From positions 1 through 11,563 of the forward strand of contig CALHIW010000024.1 in the NCBI GenBank assembly GCA_938030905.1: 11,563 nt of DNA, in the 5' to 3' direction. This document shows positions 1-6,957 of the stretch, piece after piece (position 1 is the first letter of the stretch; every line of letters begins with the position of its first letter). Origin of the DNA: Candidatus Methanomethylicia archaeon. GTDB lineage: Archaea; Thermoproteota; Methanomethylicia; CALHIW01. Made by a program: the position numbers and the translations under genes. Under the pieces are notes generated by a model, which had not been told where the DNA came from, made no database searches, and was given only the letters and a program-made list of their open reading frames with translations.

Positions 1-244
1 CTCTACCATAATATGTAAATCTTGATGGAAGATTCCTTAAGGCCTCCTTTAACAAATCTTCAGGAATTTTAACAGTCATTGATGAATAATCCACCTCAGC
101 TCCAAGCTCATTAAGTTTTTTTAGAGCATCCTCATGATTAACCTTAACCCCTACCTTTTCAAGTATTTTAAGTGTTACTACATGAATTCTATAAATTTGA
201 TCTCTAGATAATACTTCAAGATACTTACTGATTTTACTAGGCAT
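1..244 (-). CDS. MttB-family (trimethylamine methyltransferase-like) protein, N-terminal part, cut by the window edge
   Basis: Reading leftward from ATG at 244 gives 81 codons open to the window edge, starting MPSKISKYLEVLSRDQIY. The order of motifs (Q-I-Y-R-I-H, ILEKVGVKV, the D/E-ALKKL helix, LGAEVD, VKIPEDLL, YYGR) matches position for position the first 78 residues of the intact MttB-family protein at 1147-2571 (QLYKLH, ILEEVGVQI, EEALKL, AGAEVD, VKIPQYLV, LYGRD). It is therefore a homologue, diverged and not a recent copy. MttB-family enzymes transfer a methyl group from a methylated amine or betaine to a cognate corrinoid protein in the cytoplasm. The start is supported by GGTGA at 249-253, 4 nt upstream. 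No stop or frameshift is seen in the visible part, so it may be an intact gene, but about 400 codons lie outside the window. Substrate and pyrrolysine status cannot be judged from this piece. Confidence 0.85.
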   Translation of the reverse strand, partial: MPSKISKYLEVLSRDQIYRIHVVTLKILEKVGVKVNHEDALKKLNELGAEVDYSSMTVKIPEDLLKEALRNLPSRFTYYGR

Positions 245-302
245 ATAGTCACCAAATGGGCTAGACAATCATTCTATATTAGCTTCATAATACTATATAA
301 AT
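245..302 (-). promoter_or_regulatory. Putative promoter and Shine-Dalgarno site of the left-edge MttB-family gene
   Basis: On the minus strand an ATTTATATAG box lies at 302-293, about 53 nt before the ATG at 244. The expected archaeal spacing (about 25 nt from TATA box to transcription start) puts the start near 271 and gives a leader of roughly 27 nt that carries GGTGA at 253-249. The box and the Shine-Dalgarno site are seen directly. The transcription start is inferred. Confidence 0.45.
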
Positions 303-348
303 TCTTCCATGAATAAATAGATAGTGTTTAGTTAGGTTTTGGGCTGTT

Positions 349-848
349 TTTCTAGACTCTTTAGAAAGCTATGTTTGTAGGTAGAAAGAAGGAATATCAC
401 TGAATAGTATTGTATAGTGTCTACTTATCTCTGTCAGGCCTTTCACTTGAAGGACCTTGAGAGCCTTGATCTACCTTCACTAGGAGGTATTAGGTAGCTT
501 TTTGGCTCTAAGTTTAGAGCCTAACAGCTTCTTGGAAAGTTTCTTTAATCTGGAGGGTTTTGTGGATGGAGTTTAGATTTATAGTGGTTTAGCAGCTACA
601 ACATTCATGGAAAGATTATCCTACATCTGAAATCATCGCTACCGGATGTGAACTTACTGCCTACTCTAAAGAGAATGGAAGATGATGTTTACATAATCTA
701 CATGGATAGAGGTTTCATGTATCTATTGGCTGCAGTCAGACTAAGCTTAGACATTAAAGTCAGAGAATTTAACTTACTGTGGAGAGTTATTGAGGTTATT
801 AAGGACCACAATGAGGCATCCTTCACCGCAGTAAACTTTACCCCTTAA
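349..848 (+). pseudogene. Degenerate transposase-like remnant (DDE type, tentative)
   Basis: The only long open piece (648-848, 66 codons) contains IIYMDRGFMYLLAAVRLSL followed by DIKVREF. The pattern D-R-G-x2-Y-x2-A-x3-L-x-L-x5-E-F resembles the second-aspartate region of archaeal DDE transposases (consensus of the kind D-x-G-P-W-Y-x2-A-x3-L-x-L-x4-x-x-F-G). The tail KDHNEASFTAVNF could be the worn glutamate/K-D-R-T region. Upstream, 349-647 is broken by stops in all frames but keeps short coding-like pieces in another frame, such as CLLISVRPFT near 418-447. Nothing shows that a protein is made, and terminal repeats or a target duplication were not found. The family assignment rests on one motif and is uncertain. 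An unrelated hypothetical ORF is the alternative. Confidence 0.35.
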
Positions 849-1098
849 TTCTGAAGTTAAAGTTTATATAAACTTGAATTTACAATTTAGAATAAGCTAC
901 AAATCTTTATTAAGCTCATGGAAATCAGCATCTCAAGTAGTTAGTCTAAATAACACCCTACCTTTAAGCTTTCTTCAATAAGTTTATCAAACATGTTTTA
1001 CAAAATATTATTCAATAAAAGGAGTAATGTAGTATTTACTAGGTTACAGATTTGTTCAAGAGTAGAAGTGAGTCCACTTAAAAGTAATTATTGTTTCC
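849..1098. other. Gene-poor AT-rich spacer between the transposase-like remnant and the intact MttB-family gene
   Basis: Together with 303-348 this makes the divergent interval between the two MttB-family genes. I see no intact gene. It contains a perfect 16-bp palindrome (860-875) and, on the minus strand at 941-994, a 17-codon open piece MFDKLIEESLKVGCYLD. That piece faintly resembles the first helix of corrinoid (MttC-type) proteins but is too short to call. Confidence 0.5.
860..875. repeat. Perfect 16-bp palindrome AAGTTTATATAAACTT
   Basis: The sequence reads the same on both strands and has no spacer. It lies 12 nt after the stop of the transposase-like remnant and contains TTTATATAAA, so it could act as a TATA box in either direction, as a dimeric regulator site, or as a leftover transposon end. 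In AT-rich DNA such palindromes also arise by chance. No gene starts at a fitting distance downstream. Confidence 0.5.
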
Positions 1099-1140
1099 AT
1101 ATAAGATTTATTAGATACTTCCTGATAGTAGAGTGGTGAG
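1099..1140 (+). promoter_or_regulatory. Putative promoter and Shine-Dalgarno site of the intact MttB-family gene
   Basis: ATATAAGA at 1099-1106 is a possible TATA box. A start of transcription about 25 nt further on, near 1127, would give a leader of about 20 nt that includes GGTGAG at 1135-1140. That site lies 6 nt before ATG 1147 and only 3 nt before the in-frame GTG 1144, which favours ATG 1147 as the start. The TATA assignment is tentative because the region is AT-rich throughout. Confidence 0.4.
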
Positions 1141-1146
1141 TTAGTG

Positions 1147-2571
1147 ATGAATCCTCCCTATGAAATACTTACAACTAGTCAGCTATACAAACTACATTTA
1201 GCTTCTATAGAGATTTTAGAGGAGGTTGGAGTTCAAATACCATCTGAAGAGGCATTAAAACTATGTGGAGATGCTGGAGCTGAAGTTGATTTAAAAAACA
1301 GGATTGTTAAAATACCTCAGTATCTAGTTGAAGAGTGTATAAGGAAGACTCCGCATAAAGTTATACTCTATGGTAGGGATTTAAAGCTAAAACTTCTTTT
1401 AGAAGAGGGAAATGTATACTTTGGAACTGTTGGATTTGCAACAAGAATAATTGATATCAATACAGGGCAATATCGCTCACTTAACAGAGAGGATTTAGCT
1501 AAGCTAACGAGAGTTGCTGATGCATTGGAGAATATAGATTTCCAGCTTGTAATGGGTCAACCTATAGATGTTCCATTAGAAATGGCTGAATTATATCAGT
1601 GGCTTATAGCTTTCGAAAACACCCGTAAACACATTGTTTGCCAAGCACTTAGCAAGAGAAATGCTGAAATAGCTGTAGAAATGGGATCAATAATAGCTGG
1701 AGATAAGGAAGAATTAAGGAAACATCCAATTATGACCTTCATAATCTGTTTAAATAGCCCACTCCTATTTGGAGAAGGATTAACTGAAGCTTTAATTGTA
1801 GCATCTAAATATGGAGTACCTGTATGGGTTGAATCCGGACCACTAGCTGGAGCAAACTCACCAGTAACTCTAGCTGGAACAGTAGCTCTTAACAATGCTG
1901 AAGTCCTTGCTGGATTGGTTATTTCTAAGCTAGTTAATTTACAATCCCCATTTATATATGGAAGTTGGAGTAGATCAATAGATATGAGGACAGGAAGTGT
2001 TGTACTTGGAGGGCCTGAGTTTGCTTTAATGCGTATCTGTACAGCGCAATTAGCAAGATACTATAAAATTCCATCAGGTGGTGGAGGAATACTCTGCGAT
2101 TCAAAAACTAGTGATGCACAGGCAGGATATGAAAAAATGCTAACAGCAATTCTTCCAGCTATAGCTAGGATAAATCTAGTATGTGGAATTGGGTTAGTGG
2201 GATCAGAGAATATTGCAAGTTTTGAACAGCTAGTTATAGATAATGAAATTGTAGGAATAGCTAAAAGAGTATTAAATGGTATTAGGCTTGATGATGATAC
2301 GTTAGCTATCGATACTATTAAAGAGGTAGGCCATGGAGGAAACTTCTTACCTAAGAAGCACACCTTAAAATTCGCTAAAATAGAACACTACATCCCTAGA
2401 ATTTCAGATAGAAGTAGCCCAGATACCTGGATTCGAACAGGTATGAAGAATACATCTCAGAGAGCAAGAGAACAAGCCTTAAAGATACTAAGTGAGTACA
2501 GTCCAGTAAGTCTTCCAAAAGAAGTTTCAGAAAAGCTTCAAAGCTTAATATTAAAGCTAAAAACTAAATAA
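1147..2571 (+). CDS. MttB-family methyltransferase (non-pyrrolysine trimethylamine/glycine-betaine methyltransferase-like)
   Basis: The protein has 474 codons from ATG 1147 (475 if the adjoining GTG 1144 is used), close to the usual 470-500 of the family (COG5598 type). It transfers a methyl group from a methylated amine, betaine or similar compound to a corrinoid protein, and is cytosolic. Counted from GTG 1144, visible family blocks are the N-terminal ILEEVGVQIPSEEAL helix (24-38), ADALENIDF (125-133), NSPVTLAGTVALNNAEVLAG (238-257), DMRTGSVVLGGPE (280-292), DAQAGYEK (324-331), SFEQLVIDNEI (359-369), and HGGNFLPKKHT (397-407) near the C-terminus. The frame has no internal TAG, so unlike classic archaeal MttB it does not need pyrrolysine. 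This puts it with the non-Pyl branch, whose characterised member is glycine betaine methyltransferase MtgB. The substrate cannot be read from sequence. No corrinoid-protein gene is adjacent. GGTGAG at 1135-1140 supports the ATG start. Confidence 0.93.
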   Translation: MNPPYEILTTSQLYKLHLASIEILEEVGVQIPSEEALKLCGDAGAEVDLKNRIVKIPQYLVEECIRKTPHKVILYGRDLKLKLLLEEGNVYFGTVGFATRIIDINTGQYRSLNREDLAKLTRVADALENIDFQLVMGQPIDVPLEMAELYQWLIAFENTRKHIVCQALSKRNAEIAVEMGSIIAGDKEELRKHPIMTFIICLNSPLLFGEGLTEALIVASKYGVPVWVESGPLAGANSPVTLAGTVALNNAEVLAGLVISKLVNLQSPFIYGSWSRSIDMRTGSVVLGGPEFALMRICTAQLARYYKIPSGGGGILCDSKTSDAQAGYEKMLTAILPAIARINLVCGIGLVGSENIASFEQLVIDNEIVGIAKRVLNGIRLDDDTLAIDTIKEVGHGGNFLPKKHTLKFAKIEHYIPRISDRSSPDTWIRTGMKNTSQRAREQALKILSEYSPVSLPKEVSEKLQSLILKLKTK

Positions 2572-2613
2572 TTTTATTTCTGATTAGGTTAAATATTATC
2601 TTTGACTTTCTTT

Positions 2614-2809
2614 ATGGAAAAGTCTTTACTTGTTGTGGCTTATACCCTTCTACTTGAGCTTAGGAGGATTGATGGGGCTATATCTCGCTTTACTAAGTGA
2701 AGCCGTGAGGATGCTCAAATACTCCTCCAATAGGGAATATATGTATTTTAACTGCAAAGAAGAATATGAGAAGCTATTCAAAATACAGGTGTTGAATATG
2801 TTGCATTAG
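2614..2809 (+). pseudogene. Unrecognised coding-like remnant, frameshifted
   Basis: From ATG 2614 a 28-codon piece (MEKSLLVVAYTLLLELRRID...) ends at TGA 2698. A second open piece in another frame, 2699-2809, continues EAVRMLKYSSNREYMYFN. Composition of both pieces looks protein-like (charged and amphipathic), and together they could be one short gene broken by a frameshift. No family was recognised and no Shine-Dalgarno site precedes the ATG. The 3' end overlaps the opposite-strand permease remnant, so at least the end is doubtful. Chance ORFs are a real alternative. Confidence 0.2.
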
Positions 2810-3170
2810 CAACAATTAAGCTAGTCATATTAATTTTTCCTTCTCTTCTCCAGCCGGAGATGATACTTAAAACTGTTCTTATCAGTACTGCTAAGAATGT
2901 AGAGAATCCAACTAGAAGTATAGTCCACGGTAATCCATACATCAACACCTCTATTACTAGTATTGGATAGCGTGAAAGTGAAACTCCTAGATCTCCTTTA
3001 AATAGATTATTTAGATAAATTATGAATTGCTCATGTAGTTGTTTATCCAAACCATAGGTTTTAAATAGAGTTATCCTTCCTCATAGTTCATTTTGAACTC
3101 TAGTTCTAATCAATCTACCAACCGGTCTCCAGGCATTTAGGCGAGGTAGTAAAAAAATCAATTATAATTA
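2778..3170 (-). pseudogene. Peptide-type ABC transporter permease (DppB/OppB-like), truncated and broken
   Basis: Read on the minus strand, the piece starts with IFLLPRL (about 3153-3133) and, after a frameshift, MPGDRLVD (from about 3133). It then has an in-frame TGA, FKMNYEEG, a TAA, and after another frameshift YGLDKQLHEQFIIYLNNLF, KGDLGVSLSRYPILVIEVL, a membrane segment LPWTILLVGFSTFLAVLI, and SIISGWRREGKI. This is the N-terminal third of a DppB/OppB permease: PRL-MPGDP, then LDKPL-x-QF, then GDLG-S, then the first core membrane helix and G-x-RRG-K. The binding-protein-dependent signature loop and the later helices are missing, since the frame leaves the family after GWRREGKI. It lies directly downstream of the binding-protein remnant on the same strand, the usual dppA-dppB order. 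It cannot make a working permease. Confidence 0.8.
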
Positions 3171-3238
3171 TTATAAAAAGGTTTTGTTTTACCTACTCCT
3201 CTCTTTACCATGTATATTCTTAATTCCATCTACTACCC

Positions 3239-4262
3239 CTATCCCCTCCTCATAGCAATAACCACTACTAGGATAACAATAATAATCACAGCAATTCCAA
3301 TAATTCACATCTCCAATTCTGGAGCTGCTGGAGGAGCCTGGTGTAGTTACTGGTGGTGTTATGGAGGTTGGTTTAACTACTCTATGTACTTTCAGCCAGG
3401 TTCCATGGATTCACATCAGTAACTATTCCTGAGGGAAATGGAACATAGTCTATGAATGTGTCTGTTCTATATGGATGTGTACAGTACTGCATGTATAGTG
3501 GAGGCATTGTAGTTCATCGCAAACATTTCCTATATTCTCCATACATTTTCAACATTTCTAACTTTCGATTTAGACCCTATGAGAACACTTAGAAATATTT
3601 CCCTTCTTTTATTTAGATCAACTTCAGCATGACTCTCTATAGAGCTGATTCCATAGGCTATTATTATACCCCATACAGTTCATTCCATATTCTACATACT
3701 CCAGCTACACATAGTACTTAACATGTGGTCTGGGTCTAAATCTCCATCTTCAATCATTACCATGCAGAATTCGTGTTTTACATATGCCTTATTAATCATT
3801 GTATCGAAATCTAAAGATACAACACTTACTCTTAATCCAATCTTTGTCCACCATAGCTGCATTAGCTGAGCTGCTCTTATTCTAACCGGATCATAGTTTG
3901 AAGGACTTATTTCTAGCTCTATAGTTTTTCCATTTTCATCTTCTCTAACACCATCCCTATTTGTATCTATGTACCCTAGCTTATCAAGTATCTCTTTAAC
4001 TTTCGTCATGTTAAACTCATATTTTGGTAGATTCGGATTATCCAGAACTCTAATGCAGATGCTATTAGAGAGTACTGTGGCTCACCATACTTTTCCCCTA
4101 TTACTGTCTTTACCATTTCTTCACGATTTGTAGCATAGGCTAAGGCATCTCTAAACTTCTTTACATCCAATGGATGTTTCTTAATGTTGAAGTATATCAT
4201 GTATACGTAGTAATCTGGAGAATTATTAATCACTATGTTTGGATCTGCTTCAAGATCAGGTA
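3239..4262 (-). pseudogene. Extracellular solute-binding protein of a peptide-type ABC transporter (SBP_bac_5/DppA-like), 5'-truncated and frameshifted
   Basis: Read leftward, it begins inside the protein (PDLEADPNIVINNSPDYYVY) and continues through the family block FNIKKHPLDVKKFRDALAYA, TNREEMVKTVIGEKYGEPQY. After a frameshift near 4040 it continues with KVKEILDKLGYIDTNRDGV, LEISPSNYDPVRIRAAQLM and WTKIGLRVSVVSLDFDTM. Further frameshifts and stops follow near 3692. The C-terminal part is still legible: MPPLYMQYCTHPYRTDTF, IDYVPFPSGIVTDVNPWN, a Thr/Pro/Ser-rich linker (KPTSITPPVTTPGSSS), then a membrane helix IIGIAVIIIVILVVVIAMRRG ending at TAG 3239-3241. The linker plus C-terminal membrane anchor is the archaeal layout for such binding proteins. 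About half of the protein (the first roughly 280 residues with the signal peptide) is missing, cut at about 4262 where the opposite-strand MttB remnant begins. Its original ligand may have been a peptide or a methylated compound, which sequence cannot tell. Confidence 0.85.
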
Positions 4263-5457
4263 ATTATAGCTGCTGGTGAATACCATGACGCTAGCGCTCA
4301 TATTCTAGATTTAGAAACAGGTTTACGTCGAGAGCTACTCTGAGAGACTTAGAGAATTTTTGTAGACTTGCAGATGCCTTAGAGAATATTCATTACATAT
4401 CTATAGCTTTAGAGCCTAAAGATATTAGGGTGGAGCTACTTACTGCATGTATATGAGTTGCTTACAATGCTTAGGAATACTACAAAGACAATCGATGGAA
4501 ATACTTATGGGGGAAAGTTGCTATGGATACTATAGGGCTTGCCAGTATTGTTGCTAATGGTATGGGAGAACTTATAAAGAGCCCTATGCTTTTAGGTTTT
4601 CACAATCCAGTAGGTTCTCTACAACACTCTAAATAGTTAACCGAGGGGCTTATTGTCTATGCTAAGCATAGGCAGCCAGTTATAATAGCTTCTGAGACTC
4701 AAGCAGGAGCTATAGCACCAGTTACTCTCGCAGGTCTACTAGTACAGCAAAACGCTGAGGCTTTAAGTGGATTGGTTATAGCTGAATTTACAAATCCAGG
4801 TACTCCAGTACTTTACGGAGCTGTTTCAGCTCCTTTGGATATGAGAACAGGTAATATAGCTCTTGGAGCTATAGAAATTCGGATTAATAAATGCAGCAAC
4901 AGCTGAAATAACGAGCTACTATAATTTACCAAGTTGAGAAACTGGAGTGGTAACGGATTTAAAAATGCTTGATATACAGGCAGGAGTAGAGAAAAACATT
5001 AACACTACTTATGGCTGCTATGACTGGAATAAACTTCATATATGATGCTTCAGGATCTCTTGAATCTACATTAACAGCAAGCTATGAGCAGGCAGTAATC
5101 GATAATGAAATATGCGGTATGGTTAACCGCGCTTTATGTGGAGTTGAGGTTAATGATAATACACTTGCTCTAGACATTATAAATGAGGTAGGTTCAGGGG
5201 GCATTACCTCTCAAGAAAGCATACTATAAAATATCTTAAAAATGATACTGCATCCCTAAAATAATTAATAGGGATAGAAGAGAGAAATGGGTGAAGATGG
5301 GGAAAGGGATTTATGGAAAATCCCACGTGAGAAAGTGATGGGGATACTAGTAGAGCATAGACCAGAACCTCTAGATAAAGATGTGGAGGATAAGCTTATA
5401 AAAGTAGTTAGAGAGATGGAAGAAGAGTCATTGAAAACTAGTAGATTTAAAGCTTAA
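4263..5457 (+). pseudogene. MttB-family methyltransferase, 5'-truncated and multiply broken
   Basis: Homology to the intact copy starts abruptly at about 4266 (AAGEYHDASAHILDLETG, equal to VYFGTVGFATRIIDINTG at 91-108 of the intact copy), so the first 90 or so codons are gone. It continues over several frames: LRDLENFCRLADALENIHY, then TGA, TAG and TAG stops within otherwise readable sequence, LTEGLIVYAKHRQPVIIA, APVTLAGLLVQQNAEALSG, APLDMRTGNIALGAIE, a frameshift near 4870 to FGLINAATAEITSYYNLPS, a TGA, and MLDIQAGVEKN. Another frameshift leads to TASYEQAVIDNEICGMVNR and ALDIINEVGSGG. The last part shifts frame again through HYLSRKHTIKYLKNDT, DRREKWVKMGK and RDLWKIPREKVMGILVEHRP to the natural C-terminus at TAA 5455-5457. 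At least three internal stops and four shifts make it a clear pseudogene. It is only distantly similar to the copy at 1147-2571, so it was a separate paralogue and not a duplicate. Confidence 0.9.
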
Positions 5458-5649
5458 TAGTATCTAAATTCTTAAACTGATTTCACTAAGACTATCAAGT
5501 ATCTACTTAATAGCTCTCTACTTTTAACTATTTTGATTTCTAAAGCGTTAAAATAACATCCAAATTTTTAAGTGAACTCCAGATTATGCTATATTAATGT
5601 GTGTGAAGCTTCATAATTACTGCTGAAATATTTAATGTGAAAGGATGTA
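5458..5649. other. Intergenic spacer between two convergent units
   Basis: This AT-rich stretch separates the end of the broken MttB gene (plus) from the end of the polyferredoxin gene (minus). I see no ORF, RNA or strong hairpin. The only T-runs on the transcribed sides are short (for example around 5564-5570), so a terminator cannot be claimed. Confidence 0.5.
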
Positions 5650-6957
5650 TTAAGATTTGTTGTTCTGATGTATTTTTCCTAATGAATTTAAACATTTTAA
5701 TTCTCCTCTTTCAATAAGTATTCTTACAGATCTATTACTAATTAATTCCTCCAGCCTATCTACTCTCTCCTTAATTTCCTCAAACTCTACTAGTGGTTGA
5801 GCTACTTCACCTATTTCTTGTGGTATTACCTTCCCGGTAGGTATTGCTAGTTTTCTTACTGGGTACCCAATTATTTTAGGCTTATACCTACCTATAAGCT
5901 TCATATATATTTCACTATATGATTTACTCCATGGATTATTTTCCTCAATACTAAATCCAAATCTATCAACTTTAAGAACATCATAGGGACATGCGTTAGT
6001 ACATGCCCCACAATATATACAGTATTCATCAACAACTTTAATTCTTGATTCTGAAAGTGTTTTTGCAGTATAGAATAGATTTAATGGACATATGTTAAAG
6101 CAGTTTTTACAGCCTGATGGATCGCATTTTTCAGGTTTAACGATTCTAATTTCTCCTGTAAATGGCTTCTTAGTCTTTATTGCTTTCTGCGGACATTTAT
6201 CCATACATAAGCCACACCATATACAGCTACTAATATCTATCCTAACTCCCCCTTTAACTTCCAGTTTAGCTATTGTTCTTGGAGCTGATTTAAAGCATTT
6301 AACTGATATTGCTTCTGTAGGACATATTTCCCTGCAGAGTCCACAGTAGTCACATTTATCTTCATTAATTAATATTCCATTAGCAATTCTAAATTCTGGT
6401 GGTGTAGGTTTATCTATCCATTCTATTTTGATAGCATTACAGAGTATTTCACATAATCCACAGTATATGCATTTATCCATGTCGATTTTTATTTCTCCAT
6501 TAGCCCATATTTCCCCCTCATATTTTACAAGATTCTCCTTTTTGGGGATTTGAATCTCCACTTCTAAAGCCTTTCTTGGACATGTTTTCTCACATATTAG
6601 GCATGGTTTACATTTTGATGAATCTATATTTATTGATCCGCTAATTCTTGTAGTTTTAAATGCTTCTTCAGCACTAAACTTTAATGCGTTGAAGATACAT
6701 ACTGATGCACCGACTGGACATACAACACATTTAGTTTCATCAATAATTATCTGTGGAGCCTCAAGTTTCTTTGCTGCTATATCTTTTATTGGACCAAGTG
6801 TTATTGCTTCAACCGGACATACAATACTACATAATCCACATCCAACACATCTATCCATACTGAATTTTAGGTTTTTTGCAAGCATTGTATATTTTGAAGT
6901 GTATGTTAACGTGTTGTTTACTACTTCAACATTTACTTGTGGTTTTTCAATACTCAA
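5650..6957 (-). CDS. fwdF: Polyferredoxin, FwdF/FmdF-like (formylmethanofuran dehydrogenase electron-wire subunit)
   Basis: This 435-residue protein is built from eight [4Fe-4S]-type cysteine motifs, as in FwdF: C37/40/43/47, C77/80/87, C116/119/122/126, C163/166/169/173, C202/205/208/212, C245/248/251/255, C278/283/286/290 (CDPSGCKNCFNIC, with the wider first gap seen in FwdF), and C313/316/319/323. Such subunits carry electrons between the Fwd catalytic core and the Hdr complex in the cytoplasm. Motif 2 has Gly83 where the third cysteine belongs (CVVCPVGASVC), and motif 4 reads C-N-A-I where C-P-x-x-A-I is normal. Residues 330-435 form a charged extension with a likely helix (EFEEIKERVDRLEELI) and no cysteine motif. 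The start is TTG 6957, overlapping the hdrA stop by 4 nt. AGGTGA at 6965-6970 sits 7 nt upstream and supports it. It is the last gene of the fwdB-hdrA-fwdF unit. Confidence 0.88.
   Translation of the reverse strand: MSIEKPQVNVEVVNNTLTYTSKYTMLAKNLKFSMDRCVGCGLCSIVCPVEAITLGPIKDIAAKKLEAPQIIIDETKCVVCPVGASVCIFNALKFSAEEAFKTTRISGSINIDSSKCKPCLICEKTCPRKALEVEIQIPKKENLVKYEGEIWANGEIKIDMDKCIYCGLCEILCNAIKIEWIDKPTPPEFRIANGILINEDKCDYCGLCREICPTEAISVKCFKSAPRTIAKLEVKGGVRIDISSCIWCGLCMDKCPQKAIKTKKPFTGEIRIVKPEKCDPSGCKNCFNICPLNLFYTAKTLSESRIKVVDEYCIYCGACTNACPYDVLKVDRFGFSIEENNPWSKSYSEIYMKLIGRYKPKIIGYPVRKLAIPTGKVIPQEIGEVAQPLVEFEEIKERVDRLEELISNRSVRILIERGELKCLNSLGKIHQNNKS

Noticed and set aside
1596..2363. Minus-strand ORFs at 1596-1895 and 2061-2363
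   Set aside because: They are antisense to the intact MttB-family gene and have shadow-type composition.
3210..3422. Plus-strand ORF rich in Ile, Tyr and Trp as a small membrane protein
   Set aside because: It is the antisense of the binding protein's Thr/Pro linker and C-terminal membrane helix, which are readable on the minus strand. It has no Shine-Dalgarno site or family match.
4450..4640. In-frame TAG codons in the broken MttB gene as pyrrolysine codons
   Set aside because: Two TAGs lie at positions aligning with ordinary residues (Gln/Glu-like) in the middle of the protein, well before the known pyrrolysine site, and are joined by TGA stops and several frameshifts. This is decay.
4000..5230. 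Separate small genes at 3692-4009 and 4006-4233 (minus) and 5011-5229 (plus)
   Set aside because: Each matches an internal segment of a larger family protein in register with its neighbours, so they are fragments of the binding-protein and MttB pseudogenes.
5458..5649. Terminator between the convergent units
   Set aside because: Only short T-runs and no convincing hairpin are visible in generally AT-rich sequence.
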